Origin: Pseudomonas fluvialis
GTDB taxonomy: Bacteria > Pseudomonadota > Gammaproteobacteria > Pseudomonadales > Pseudomonadaceae
NCBI RefSeq assembly: GCF_002234375.1
Contig: NZ_NMQV01000005.1
Span: forward strand, 211,425 to 275,424
DNA length: 64,000 bases
Direction of reading: 5' to 3'
The notes beneath the pieces were generated by a model. The model was not told the origin of the DNA. It worked only from the letters and a program-made list of their open reading frames with translations, and did not search any database. Positions 30,479 to 39,479 of this stretch are shown here, one piece after another; positions within the stretch are counted from its first letter, which is position 1, and the number at the start of each line of letters is the position of its first letter. Made by a program: the position numbers and the translations under genes.

Positions 30479-31408
30479 ATGCAGCCCGAAGATTACAGCA
30501 GCGCACTGGCTGCCGGCTGGTTGCCGATTCGTGACGTGGCCCGGCAGACCGGCGTCAATCCGGTCACCTTGCGCGCCTGGGAGCGACGCTATGGCCTGCT
30601 GCAACCACAGCGCACTGGCAAGGGCCACCGCCTGTATCCACCGGGCCAGGTGGAGCGCATCCGACAGATTCTCACCTGGCTGGGGCGCGGCGTCTCGGTC
30701 GGCCAGGTCAGCGAGTTGCTGCAACGCCAGGAACACCAGCCGCTGGCGCACAACCTCTGGCAGGAGCAGCGCCAGCAGCTTCTGCAAGCCATCGCCGAGC
30801 AAGCCGAGCGACGCCTGGATGACCTGTTCAACCAGGCGCTTACCCTCTATCCACCCGCTACCCTCTGCGCACAGCTGCTCCTGCCGTTACTCGACAGCCT
30901 GCAGCAACGCTGGCAAGGCCAGTTCGGCGCCGAGCTGGAGCGGGTGTTTTTTCACTCCTGGCTGCGCAGCAAACTCGGCGCGCGCCTCTATCACCAGAAT
31001 CGCCAGCTGGGCGGTGCCCCGCTGCTGCTGGTCAACCTCTCGCAGCGTCCGCTTGAGCCTGGCCTCTGGCTGACCGCCTGGCTATGTGTCAGCGCGGCCT
31101 GCCCCAGCGAGGTATTCGACTGGCCGCTGCCGGCCAATGAACTGCTGCTGGCCATTGAACACATGCAGCCGCGAGCCCTGCTGCTGTATGCCAGCGACAG
31201 CCTGCCGAGCCCCCTCCTGCAACAACAACTGCCCCGTTTGCTGGCCAGCAGTCCGGTGCCGCTCTTGCTCGCCGGCCCAGCCAGCCAGATTCATGCAGCG
31301 AGCCTGCAGGACCTGCCAGGCCTGCACCTGGCTGCCGGCCCGCTGGCCGCCCTGCACAGCCTGCAACATCTGGAACTGCTTGGCAGCGCACAAGGATCAC
31401 CCGCATGA
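30479..31408 (+). CDS. litR: MerR-family regulator, class II LitR-like
   Basis: 309 residues. The N-terminal MerR helix-turn-helix (residues ~14-80) reads LPIRDVARQTGVNPVTLRAWERRYGLL and GHRLYPPGQVERI. A four-helix cap domain follows, then a C-terminal part shaped like a cobalamin-binding domain. The expected lower-ligand motif DxHxxG is replaced by LSQRPLEPG, so B12 binding is unlikely. That matches class II LitR proteins of Pseudomonas, which I recall sense light through a separate LOV protein. No LOV gene is in the window. It overlaps phrB by four bases. The TGTACAA array upstream of the operon is the probable target. Confidence 0.82.
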   Translation: MQPEDYSSALAAGWLPIRDVARQTGVNPVTLRAWERRYGLLQPQRTGKGHRLYPPGQVERIRQILTWLGRGVSVGQVSELLQRQEHQPLAHNLWQEQRQQLLQAIAEQAERRLDDLFNQALTLYPPATLCAQLLLPLLDSLQQRWQGQFGAELERVFFHSWLRSKLGARLYHQNRQLGGAPLLLVNLSQRPLEPGLWLTAWLCVSAACPSEVFDWPLPANELLLAIEHMQPRALLLYASDSLPSPLLQQQLPRLLASSPVPLLLAGPASQIHAASLQDLPGLHLAAGPLAALHSLQHLELLGSAQGSPA

Positions 31409-32835
31409 CTCAGCTCTACTGGTTGCGCAATGACCTGCGCAGTACCGATAACACGGCACTCAACGCAGCCATGGCCAATGGCCCGACCGTAGCCCTGTAT
31501 GTGCTGAGCCCGGCCCAGTGGCAGGCGCACCACGACTCGCCGAACAAGGTCGATTTCTGGCTGCGTAACCTGCACGCACTGCGCGACGAGCTCAACGCCC
31601 TCGGCGTACCACTGCTGATTCGCCAGGTCGAGCACTGGCAGGACATTGGCGAGCTGCTCCTCACCCTCTGCCAGCAACTGCAGGTACGTGCCGTGCAGGT
31701 GAACGCCGAATACGGCGTCAATGAAACCCGTCGCGATCAGTCGGTAGCCGCCTGCCTGGCCCGCGCGGGCGTCGCCTGGCATAGCCATCTCGACCAGTTG
31801 CTGTTCGCCCCTGGCAGTCTGCTGACCCAGTCTGGACAGTGCTTCCAGGTGTACAGCCAGTTTCGCAAGGCCTGCTATCGACAACTCGCCCGTCACCTGC
31901 CAACGCCCCTGCCACGCCCGCGTGCGCAACCCGCGCTGCCCCTGGCCAGCGATCCGCTGCCCGAGCAGGTGAGTGGCTTTGCCCGCCCCACGGACAGTCT
32001 GCGCCAGCTCTGGCCGGCCGGCGAACAGCAAGCCCTGCAACGTCTGCAGCGCTTCGCCGAAGCGCGGCTGGAGGACTACGACCGCCAGCGCGACCTGCCG
32101 GCCCTGCCCGGTACCAGCCAGCTGTCGCCCTATCTGGCGGCCGGCGTACTGTCGCCCCGCCAATGCCTGCACGCGGCGCTGCAGCACAACCAGGGCGAGT
32201 TCGAAAGCGGCAACCCCGGGGTGGTCTGCTGGATCAACGAACTGCTCTGGCGCGAGTTCTACAAACATATCCTCGTCGCCCATCCCCGCCTCTCCATGGG
32301 CCGTGCCTTTCGCCACGAGACCGAGGCACTGGCCTGGCGCGATGCCCCACACCAGCTGCTGGCCTGGCAGGAAGGACGCACCGGTTTCCCGCTGATCGAT
32401 GCGGCCATGCAGCAGTTGCGCGCCACCGGCTGGATGCACAATCGCCTGCGCATGGTCGTCGCCATGTTCCTCTGCAAGAACCTGCTGATCGACTGGCGAC
32501 ATGGCGAGCGCTTCTTCATGGAGCAGCTAATCGACGGCGACCTGGCCGCCAACAACGGCGGTTGGCAGTGGAGCGCCTCGACCGGCACCGATGCCGTGCC
32601 CTACTTCCGCCTGTTCAACCCGGTTACCCAGTCGCAGCGCTTCGACCCGGACGGGACCTTCATTCGCCACTGGCTGCCGGCCCTGGCCGGTCTGAACAAG
32701 CGCGACATCCATGACCCAGCGCGGCTCGGCGGTCTGTTCGGGATAGCCGACTACCCACGTCCGCTGGTCGACCTGGCGGCCAGCCGCAGCCGCGCACTGG
32801 CCGCCTTCAAGGCCCTGGAGCGCAGCCATGAGTGA
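31405..32835 (+). CDS. phrB: Deoxyribodipyrimidine photolyase (class I CPD photolyase)
   Basis: 476 residues. Uses blue light and FADH- to split cyclobutane pyrimidine dimers. The N-terminal antenna-binding domain starts LYWLRNDLRSTDNTAL. The C-terminal FAD domain shows GRTGFPLIDAAMQQL, ATGWMHNRLRMV, LIDGDLAANNGGWQW and FNPVTQSQRFD, with the dimer-site and electron-transfer tryptophans present. The length is normal. The start overlaps the litR stop (ATGA); the stop overlaps the next gene by eight bases. Confidence 0.95.
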   Translation: MTQLYWLRNDLRSTDNTALNAAMANGPTVALYVLSPAQWQAHHDSPNKVDFWLRNLHALRDELNALGVPLLIRQVEHWQDIGELLLTLCQQLQVRAVQVNAEYGVNETRRDQSVAACLARAGVAWHSHLDQLLFAPGSLLTQSGQCFQVYSQFRKACYRQLARHLPTPLPRPRAQPALPLASDPLPEQVSGFARPTDSLRQLWPAGEQQALQRLQRFAEARLEDYDRQRDLPALPGTSQLSPYLAAGVLSPRQCLHAALQHNQGEFESGNPGVVCWINELLWREFYKHILVAHPRLSMGRAFRHETEALAWRDAPHQLLAWQEGRTGFPLIDAAMQQLRATGWMHNRLRMVVAMFLCKNLLIDWRHGERFFMEQLIDGDLAANNGGWQWSASTGTDAVPYFRLFNPVTQSQRFDPDGTFIRHWLPALAGLNKRDIHDPARLGGLFGIADYPRPLVDLAASRSRALAAFKALERSHE

Positions 32836-33253
32836 ATTCCTGCGCCACTTCGCCCAGCGTTTCGCCAGTCTGGATGCCGCACACTTGCACCAGCTCGCGG
32901 AGCTGTACAGCGAGGACATCCTGTTCCGCGATCCGCTGCACGAGATACAGGGCCTGGCGGCCCTGCAGCGCTACTTTGCCGAGCTGTACAGCAACGTGCG
33001 CGAACTACGCTTCGATGTCTACGCCTTCGACACCCTGCGCGAAGGCGAAGGCTACCTGCGCTGGACCATGAGCTACCGCCACCCGCGGCTGGCAGGTGGT
33101 GCGCTGATCCGCGTGGACGGTTGCTCGCACCTGTTGTGGCGAGATGGCCGGGTCTACCGCCATCGCGACTATTTCGATGCCGGCGCCCTGCTGTATGAAC
33201 ACCTGCCACTACTCGGGCGGGTGATTGCCTGGTTGAAACGGAGGTTGGCATGA
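32828..33253 (+). CDS. NTF2/SnoaL-like small protein
   Basis: 141 residues with the cone-fold pattern of nuclear transport factor 2-like proteins: a helix FLRHFAQRFASLDAAHLHQL, LYSEDILFRDPLHEIQG, then beta strands ending in DGCSHLLWRDGRVYRHRDYFDAG. Members of this type are common in the LitR/ChrR light and singlet-oxygen gene sets. A ligand or enzyme role is unproven. It overlaps phrB by eight and the SDR gene by four bases. Confidence 0.85.
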   Translation: MSEFLRHFAQRFASLDAAHLHQLAELYSEDILFRDPLHEIQGLAALQRYFAELYSNVRELRFDVYAFDTLREGEGYLRWTMSYRHPRLAGGALIRVDGCSHLLWRDGRVYRHRDYFDAGALLYEHLPLLGRVIAWLKRRLA

Positions 33254-34026
33254 GCTGGACGGAACAACGGATCTGGCTGACCGGTGCCAGCAGTGGTATC
33301 GGTTTGGCACTGGCCGAACAGTTGCTCGAGCGGGGCGCACGCCTGGCCCTCAGCGCGCGACGTGAGGCGCCGCTGCAGGCCCTTGCCGAACGTTATCCCG
33401 GACAGGTGCTGGTCCTGCCGGGCGACCTCGGTCAGGAGAGCCAGGTACAGGCCATCGCCCAGGCCATCGATGCCCACTGGGGCGCACTGGATATGCTGCT
33501 GTGCAATGCCGGCAGTTGCGAATATGTCGAAGCGGGCGCTTTCCAGGCAGCCAGTATCGAACGCATGCTGCGTAGCAACCTGCTGTCGGTGGCCTATGCC
33601 ATCGAGGCGGGCCTGCCGCTGCTGCGCCGCGGCCGACAGGCGCAACTGGTCGCGGTGGGCAGTTCGGTCACCTACCTGCCGCTGCCCCGCGCAGAAGCCT
33701 ACGGCTGCTCCAAGGCCGGCCTGCGCTACCTGCTGCAAAGCCTACGCATTGCCCTGGCCAGTGAGGACATCGCAGTCACGCTGATCAGCCCCGGCTTTGT
33801 CGACACCCCGCTGACCCAGCGTAACGATTTCCCCATGCCGATGCGCTGGACAGCCGAGCGTGCCGCCAGCGAGATCATCACGCGCCTGCCGGCGCGCCCG
33901 CTGGAAATCCGTTTCCCCGGCCCCTTCATCAGCCTGCTGCGCCTGCTGGGCAGCCTGCCGCAACGTTGGCAGCTGGCCATTGGCCGCCGCCTGGCGCGCC
34001 CCGTTCACAAGGAATCACGACCATGA
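33250..34026 (+). CDS. Short-chain dehydrogenase/reductase
   Basis: 258 residues of classical SDR type. The cofactor motif LTGASSGIGLALAEQL is at residues ~10-25, NAG at LLCNAGSC, the catalytic serine lies in VAVGSSVTYLP, and Tyr/Lys in YGCSKAG. Arginine after the second strand (LSARREA) favours NADPH. Likely substrates are fatty-acid-derived ketones or alcohols, judged only from the lipid-modifying neighbours. It overlaps the next gene as ATGA. Confidence 0.9.
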   Translation: MSWTEQRIWLTGASSGIGLALAEQLLERGARLALSARREAPLQALAERYPGQVLVLPGDLGQESQVQAIAQAIDAHWGALDMLLCNAGSCEYVEAGAFQAASIERMLRSNLLSVAYAIEAGLPLLRRGRQAQLVAVGSSVTYLPLPRAEAYGCSKAGLRYLLQSLRIALASEDIAVTLISPGFVDTPLTQRNDFPMPMRWTAERAASEIITRLPARPLEIRFPGPFISLLRLLGSLPQRWQLAIGRRLARPVHKESRP

Positions 34027-35270
34027 AGATCGCCATCATCGGCAGCGGCATTGCCGGCCTGACCTGCGCCTACCTGCTCAATCGCCGCCATGCCATCACC
34101 CTCTTCGAAGCCGAGTCCTGGGTAGGCGGGCATACGCATACCGTACCGGTCAGCCTGGATGGCCAGCACTACGCCATCGACACCGGCTTTATCGTCTTCA
34201 ATGACTGGACCTATCCAAACTTCATCCACCTGCTGCGCCAGCTTGGCGTGCGCTACCAGCCCACCGAGATGAGCTTTTCCGTACACGACCCACGTAGCGG
34301 CGTGGAGTACAACGGCAATAACCTCAACAGCCTGTTCGCCCAGCGCAGCAACCTCCTGTCACCGCGCTTCTGGGGCATGCTGCAGGATATCTTGCGCTTC
34401 AACCGCGAAGCGCTGCGTGACCTGGAGGAAGGGCGCATCGCCGCCGACCTGACCCTGGGCCAATACCTGCAGCAGAATGGCTATGGGCAGCGTTTCATCG
34501 ACCACTACATCGTGCCGATGGGCGCAGCGATCTGGTCGATGTCGCTGGAAGGCATGCTCGGCTTCCCCCTGCAATTCTTCGTGCGGTTCTTCCGCAACCA
34601 CGGGCTGCTCTCGGTGAGTGATCGCCCTCAGTGGTATGTCATCGAGGGCGGCTCCAGTGCCTACGTGGAACCGCTGACCCGCGACTTCCTGCAGCACATC
34701 CGCAGCAACTGCCCGGTACAGCGCATCGAACGCGATGCCAGCGGCGTCACCGTACACAGCGCAGCGGGTAGCGAACGCTTCGACAAGGTAGTACTGGCCT
34801 GTCACAGCGATCAGGCGCTGGCCCTGCTGGCAAAACCCAGCGAAGCCGAACAACAGATTCTCGGAGCCCTGCCCTACGCCGAGAACGATGTGGTGTTGCA
34901 CACCGACACCCGCCTGCTGCCGCGCCGCCCGCTGGCCTGGGCCAGCTGGAACTACCGGCTGGGCGGACCACGCCAGCAGCCGGCGGCGGTCACCTACAAC
35001 ATGAACATCCTGCAGGGCATCAAGGCCCCGCAGACCTTCTGCGTCAGCCTCAACCAGAGCGAGGCGATCGCACCCGACAAGGTGCTGGCGCGCTTTCGCT
35101 ATGCCCATCCACAGTACAGCCTGGCCGGCATGGCCGCCCAGGCACGCTGGGAAGAAATCCATGGTGTGCAGCACAGCTACTATTGCGGCGCCTACTGGGC
35201 CAACGGTTTCCACGAGGACGGCGTGGTCAGCGCGCTGCGCGTGGCCAGCGCCTTCGGGGAGCAACTGTGA
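34023..35270 (+). CDS. FAD-dependent amine-oxidase-like oxidoreductase
   Basis: 415 residues. The N-terminal FAD motif IAIIGSGIAGLTCAYLL is followed by FEAESWVGGHTHTV, and FIVFNDWTYPNFIHLLRQLGV is typical of this COG2907 group. The C-terminal part has SYYCGAYWANGFHEDGV. In known singlet-oxygen and light gene sets this protein pairs with DUF1365 and a Cfa-like methyltransferase, and related genes act in furan fatty acid formation. The start at 34023 overlaps the SDR stop; the longer frame from 33966 is within the SDR gene. Confidence 0.88.
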   Translation: MKIAIIGSGIAGLTCAYLLNRRHAITLFEAESWVGGHTHTVPVSLDGQHYAIDTGFIVFNDWTYPNFIHLLRQLGVRYQPTEMSFSVHDPRSGVEYNGNNLNSLFAQRSNLLSPRFWGMLQDILRFNREALRDLEEGRIAADLTLGQYLQQNGYGQRFIDHYIVPMGAAIWSMSLEGMLGFPLQFFVRFFRNHGLLSVSDRPQWYVIEGGSSAYVEPLTRDFLQHIRSNCPVQRIERDASGVTVHSAAGSERFDKVVLACHSDQALALLAKPSEAEQQILGALPYAENDVVLHTDTRLLPRRPLAWASWNYRLGGPRQQPAAVTYNMNILQGIKAPQTFCVSLNQSEAIAPDKVLARFRYAHPQYSLAGMAAQARWEEIHGVQHSYYCGAYWANGFHEDGVVSALRVASAFGEQL

Positions 35271-36079
35271 GCGCGCTACAGCACAGCGCGCTGTACCTCG
35301 GCCAGGTTGGGCACCGGCGTTTTGCTCCGCGTGCGCACGCCTTCAACTATGCCATCGGCCTGTTCTACCTCGACCTCGACGAACTGCCGCAGCTCCTGCA
35401 ACTCAGTCGCTGCCTGGGCTCGCAGCGCTGGCGGCCACTGGCGTTCCGCGAGCAGGACTACCTGCCGGGCCTGACCGGCAGCGGCCTGTCACTGCGTGAA
35501 GCGGTGCGCCAGCGTCTGCACGAGGCGCTCGGCCGCGATATCGACGGCCCGGTCCGTCTGCTCACCCAGCTGCGCTGCTGGGGACTGAGTTTCAACCCGG
35601 CCAGTTTTTTCTACTGTTTCGATCGCCAGGAACAGTTGCAGGCGATCCTCGTCGAGGTCAGCAATACCCCCTGGCGCGAACGCTATCACTACGTGCTACC
35701 CGCCCAGGGCGACGGCCCGCAGTTCTTCGCGGTGGCGAAGTGTTTCCATGTCTCGCCCTACCTGCCCCGCGAGGTGGATTACCACATGCACTTCAGCCCA
35801 CCGGGCCAGCGCCTGGGCATTCACATGGCCGACTGGCAGGGCCCGCTCAAGCTGTTCGATGCCAGCCTCAGCCTGCGCCGCGAGCCACTGGACCAGCGCA
35901 GCCTGCATCGCTACCTGCGGCATTTTCCGTGGATGACCGGCAAGGCCGTGCTAGGCATCTACTGGCAGGCCTTGCGCCTGCTGCTCAAACGTACCCCCAT
36001 CCATGACCATCAGGCGGCCCTGGGCCAGTTCCAGGTCGCTCAGTTTCGTCACAAGGAGTCAGCCGATGAAAACCTCTAG
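35267..36079 (+). CDS. DUF1365 protein
   Basis: 270 residues from a GTG overlapping the previous TGA, with GGGGAG five bases upstream. The DUF1365 pattern is clear: ALYLGQVGHRRFAPRAHAFNYAI at the N-terminus, SFNPASFFYCFD in the middle and VAKCFHVSPYLP towards the C-terminal half. Its role is unknown; it is always seen near the flavin oxidoreductase and the Cfa-like enzyme. It overlaps the latter by 14 bases. Confidence 0.88.
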   Translation: MSALQHSALYLGQVGHRRFAPRAHAFNYAIGLFYLDLDELPQLLQLSRCLGSQRWRPLAFREQDYLPGLTGSGLSLREAVRQRLHEALGRDIDGPVRLLTQLRCWGLSFNPASFFYCFDRQEQLQAILVEVSNTPWRERYHYVLPAQGDGPQFFAVAKCFHVSPYLPREVDYHMHFSPPGQRLGIHMADWQGPLKLFDASLSLRREPLDQRSLHRYLRHFPWMTGKAVLGIYWQALRLLLKRTPIHDHQAALGQFQVAQFRHKESADENL

Positions 36080-37337
36080 CCTCACCGGCAAAGCGCGCCT
36101 GTTCAGCCACACCGGCCTGGCCAATGGCCTGCTGCGCAGCGCGGTATTGCGCCAGCTTGGCCAACTGCGCCATGGCCAGCTGCGCGTCATCGAACAGGGC
36201 GAAAGCATGGAGTTCGGCCCGGGTGGGCACGGTCCGCATGCCGAGATCGAAATTATCGACAGCGCTGCCTGGGGCCTGATCGCCGGCAACGGCTCGATCG
36301 GTGCCGGCGAGGCCTATATCCATGGTTACTGGTGCAGCCCCGACCTGACCGCCGTGGTGCGCCTGTTCGTCGCCAATCTCGACGTACTCGACGCCATGGA
36401 GCGTGGCCTGGCCAGCCTCGGCCGACCGCTGGTCAAGGCCCTGCACTGGCTCAACCGCAATACCCGCAGCGGCGCGCGCCGCAATATTGCCGCGCACTAT
36501 GACCTGGGTAATGCCCTGTTCGAGCAGTTCCTTGATCCGACCATGATGTATTCGGCGGCGATGTTCCCGCCCGGTTGCGACGACCTGGAGCAGGCGCAAC
36601 TACACAAGCTGGAGCGCATCTGCCAGAAGCTCGACCTCAAGCCCAGCGATCACTTGCTGGAAATCGGCACCGGCTGGGGCAGCATGGCCATCTATGCCGC
36701 CAGCCACTACGGCTGCCGGGTGACCACCACCACCCTGTCGCGCGAGCAGTTTGCCTACACCCAGGCGCGCATCGAGGCTCAGGGCCTGCAGGATCGTATC
36801 ACCCTGCTGTTAGAGGACTACCGCGACCTGCGTGGCGAATACGACAAGCTGGTGTCGATCGAGATGATCGAAGCGGTGGGTCATCGTTTCCTGCCCACCT
36901 ATTTCCGCCAGTGCGCAAGCCTGCTCAAACCCGACGGGTTGATGCTGCTGCAGGCCATCACCATCCGCGAGCAGCGCTATGAAATGGCCCGCCGCTCGGT
37001 GGACTTCATCCAGCGTTACATCTTCCCCGGCGGCGCCCTGCCCTCGGTACACAAGATGCTGGAAATCGTTGGCCGCGACACGGACCTCAACCTGCACCAC
37101 CTGGAAGATTTCGGCCTGCATTACGCCCGCACCCTGCGCCACTGGCACGAACGCCTGCGCCAGGCGCGCGGCAAACTGGCCGAACTGGGCTACGACGAGT
37201 ACTTCTTCCGTCTCTGGGAGTTTTACCTGTGCTATTGCGAAGGCGGCTTCCTCGAGCGCAGCATCGGCACCGCGCACCTGCTGCTGGCCAAGCCGCAGGC
37301 CCGGCCATTGCCGCTCCTGGGAAAGTTCGATGAATAA
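36066..37337 (+). CDS. Cyclopropane-fatty-acyl-phospholipid synthase-like methyltransferase
   Basis: 423 residues. SAM-dependent transfer of a one-carbon unit to unsaturated acyl chains of membrane phospholipids. Motifs: NIAAHYDLGNALFEQFLD, MMYSAAMFP, the SAM loop LLEIGTGWGSMAIYAA, TTTLSREQFAYTQARIEAQGL and IEMIEAVGHRF. The operon context suggests a UfaM/Cfa-type enzyme that modifies lipids in response to light. AAGGAG seven bases before 36066 supports this start. A separate housekeeping cfa gene is not in the window. Confidence 0.88.
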   Translation: MKTSSLTGKARLFSHTGLANGLLRSAVLRQLGQLRHGQLRVIEQGESMEFGPGGHGPHAEIEIIDSAAWGLIAGNGSIGAGEAYIHGYWCSPDLTAVVRLFVANLDVLDAMERGLASLGRPLVKALHWLNRNTRSGARRNIAAHYDLGNALFEQFLDPTMMYSAAMFPPGCDDLEQAQLHKLERICQKLDLKPSDHLLEIGTGWGSMAIYAASHYGCRVTTTTLSREQFAYTQARIEAQGLQDRITLLLEDYRDLRGEYDKLVSIEMIEAVGHRFLPTYFRQCASLLKPDGLMLLQAITIREQRYEMARRSVDFIQRYIFPGGALPSVHKMLEIVGRDTDLNLHHLEDFGLHYARTLRHWHERLRQARGKLAELGYDEYFFRLWEFYLCYCEGGFLERSIGTAHLLLAKPQARPLPLLGKFDE

Positions 37338-37839
37338 ACTGCTGCTCAACGCCCTGCTGTTTCAGCTCGGCTGGTTCCTCTGCGTATTCGCCGCCCAGCA
37401 GCCCTGGTTGCTGCTCGGCGTGCCGTTGCTGCTGGCCATCCACCTGCGCTGGGTGGCCGGCTGGCACGCCGAAGGCCGTCTACTGGTCAGCGTGCTGCTG
37501 AGCGGCGCGGCACTGGACAGTACCTTGCTGCAAATGGGCGTGCTCGACTTTGCTGGCGACAGCCTGCTGCTGCCACTCTGGCTGGCCACCCTGTGGCTGC
37601 TGTTCGGCACCACGCTCAATCATTGCCTGGCCTGGAGCGCACGGCCCTGGTGGCGTGCCAGCCTGCTCGGCGCATGTGGCGGGCCGTTGTCCTACTACGC
37701 TGGCGCGCAACTGGCCGGTGTCGGGATGCCGCTGGGCCTGTGGCCCAGCTTGCTGATCCTCGCCGGCTGCTGGGCCGTCTTGCTACCGCTGCTGCATGGT
37801 TTCGCCAGCCTGCAACGGCAACGTCTGGCCAGTCAGTGA
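37330..37839 (+). CDS. DUF2878 integral membrane protein
   Basis: 169 residues with about five hydrophobic segments (residues ~5-40, 50-70, 77-97, 105-125, 135-157). LLNALLFQLGWFLCVFAA and WPSLLILAGCWAVLLPLL mark the DUF2878 family. Its ATG overlaps the methyltransferase gene by eight bases. It is the last gene of the light operon and converges on the nos cluster, stopping 15 bp from the tatE stop. Function unknown. Confidence 0.85.
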   Translation: MNKLLLNALLFQLGWFLCVFAAQQPWLLLGVPLLLAIHLRWVAGWHAEGRLLVSVLLSGAALDSTLLQMGVLDFAGDSLLLPLWLATLWLLFGTTLNHCLAWSARPWWRASLLGACGGPLSYYAGAQLAGVGMPLGLWPSLLILAGCWAVLLPLLHGFASLQRQRLASQ

Positions 37840-37854
37840 CCCACCCTCAGGCGC

Positions 37855-38013
37855 TTAGGATTTCTCACCGGGCTGTTCGTCACTGCCCACCGCACGGCGA
37901 AAGCCCTTGATGGCGCCTCCCAGGTCGCTGCCCAGGCCACGCAGGCGCTTGGTGCCGAACAGCAGGGCAACGATCAGCAAAATGATCAGCAATTGCCAGA
38001 CACTGATTCCCAT
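37855..38013 (-). CDS. tatE: TatA/TatE-like small translocase subunit
   Basis: 52 residues, shorter than typical TatA. One N-terminal membrane helix ([17 protein letters not shown]) is followed by the amphipathic helix [19 protein letters not shown] and a short acidic tail. A tatE gene closes nos operons in denitrifying Pseudomonas and supports export of the folded copper enzyme NosZ. It sits 15 bp downstream of nosL, so it is part of the operon. Confidence 0.85.
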   Translation of the reverse strand: MGISVWQLLIILLIVALLFGTKRLRGLGSDLGGAIKGFRRAVGSDEQPGEKS

Positions 38014-38028
38014 GGTCCTGCTCCTCGA

Positions 38029-38622
38029 TTAATGGTGCGCGTGGGCGTCATGGCCGGCTTCGGCAGCCTGGCTGTCGGTTTGCTGGCTCATGGGCGCATG
38101 CCCATGTCCCATGGCGGCGCCCTGTTGCAGCAACTCAGCCGTGATGTCGTCGATGCGCAGCACCTGACCGCCCTGCATCTGCGCGAACTGCTCGGCAGCC
38201 GCCTGCTCGGCAAAGGAAGCCAGCGGCACACCCATCGCCCCCTGCAGGTTGGGCGCTACCACGTAGTAAGCCGTGCTGGCGTCGATCAGGTGCTCATCAT
38301 CGGGAGCCTGCCAGTCGCTGCGCGCCATGTCATGCACAAACATTTTTGCCGTGGCCAGGCGGTTTTCCGGCTGCAGCCACCAGCCAAACATTTCCGCACT
38401 GGAACAGAACTTGCGCACCGCGCCACGCTTTTCCACCGCCTGCCCTTTGGCTCCGGGGAACTCTTCGATGATCATGCCGCAGACATGGCATTCATCACTG
38501 TCATGGATGGCTACCGGCACGATCTCGCGTACCTCTTCGGCTTTTTCCCCACACCCGGCCAGCAGGCTGGCACCCAACAGACACGCGGCCAGCGCCGCAC
38601 TTTTTGCCAGATTGATTTGCAT
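38029..38622 (-). CDS. nosL: NosL copper chaperone lipoprotein
   Basis: 197 residues. Lipoprotein signal with lipobox LLAGC, so it is anchored in the outer membrane facing the periplasm. The copper-binding motif CHVCGM follows (residues ~45-50), and the C-terminus is histidine-rich (HGHAPM, HDAHAHH). Delivers Cu(I) to NosDFY/NosZ. Two adjacent ATGs exist (38628, 38622); AAGGTG sits six bases before the second, which is preferred. Confidence 0.93.
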   Translation of the reverse strand: MQINLAKSAALAACLLGASLLAGCGEKAEEVREIVPVAIHDSDECHVCGMIIEEFPGAKGQAVEKRGAVRKFCSSAEMFGWWLQPENRLATAKMFVHDMARSDWQAPDDEHLIDASTAYYVVAPNLQGAMGVPLASFAEQAAAEQFAQMQGGQVLRIDDITAELLQQGAAMGHGHAPMSQQTDSQAAEAGHDAHAHH

Positions 38623-38648
38623 CGTCATCACCTTACACCCAGGAGGAT

Positions 38649-39479
38649 TCACAATTCGCGGCGGCGGAAGGCCAGAAACGCCAGGCCCAGCGCCAGCCCC
38701 GCCCAACCCAGCAAGCACAGCCAGAGCAGACCGTTGCCCACCGGCAGGTCACTGCCCAAAGCCATCACCCCAACCATGCTGCTGGCCCCCTCGAAACCGG
38801 CCAGGTTGATCAGGCGGAACACATCGGTGGGGTTGAGCAGCAGCAGCCAGGGCAGCAGTTCGGGATTGAAGCGCCCTTCGCTGAGCACCAGGATCGCCAG
38901 CAGGGCCAGGTCGAAGACCAGCACAAAGACGAACCACACGCCCAGCGCCAGCCCGGCTGCGCTGGATTTTTCCTGCACCAGGCTGCTCAGCAGGTAAGCC
39001 AGGGCGATGAACACCAGGCCCAGCAGCGTCGACGACAGCATGAAGCGGGCAAAGGCCCAGACCAGCATGCCCAGCTCGACATCGGCGACCAGCACGGCGA
39101 TGGCCAGCGCTGCGCAGCCGAAACCGATCAGCGTAGCCAGACCGAGGATCAGCCCGTGGCCGATGAACTTGCCTAGCAGGATCTGCGCACGACTCAGTGG
39201 GTAGGTGAGCAGCAGCAGCAGCGTACCGCCCTCCTCCTCGCCGACGATGGCGTCATAGGCCAGCAGCAAGGCAATCAACGGCATGAGGAAGGTCGCCAGG
39301 CTGGATAGGCTGGCAATGGTCGCCGGAATCGAGGTGAACCCCACCTGCCCGGAGGCGGCTGCGCCAAGCCAGGCGATACCGGCGGCGAGCATGGCGAACA
39401 ACAGGCTGATGGCCAGCAACCAGCGATTGCGCAGGCCGTCGCTGAGTTCCTTGCGGGCGATATTCCAGATCTGATTCAT
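38649..39479 (-). CDS. nosY: NosY ABC transporter permease
   Basis: 276 residues, six hydrophobic segments. The N-terminus WNIARKELSDGLRNRWLL and PLIALLLAYDAIVGEEEGGTL are typical of NosY. With NosF and NosD it forms the complex that receives copper from NosL and loads NosZ. The ATG at 39479 shares a base with the nosF stop (TGATG); GGGGAG precedes it. A GTG three bases earlier is the alternative. Confidence 0.94.
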   Translation of the reverse strand: MNQIWNIARKELSDGLRNRWLLAISLLFAMLAAGIAWLGAAASGQVGFTSIPATIASLSSLATFLMPLIALLLAYDAIVGEEEGGTLLLLLTYPLSRAQILLGKFIGHGLILGLATLIGFGCAALAIAVLVADVELGMLVWAFARFMLSSTLLGLVFIALAYLLSSLVQEKSSAAGLALGVWFVFVLVFDLALLAILVLSEGRFNPELLPWLLLLNPTDVFRLINLAGFEGASSMVGVMALGSDLPVGNGLLWLCLLGWAGLALGLAFLAFRRREL

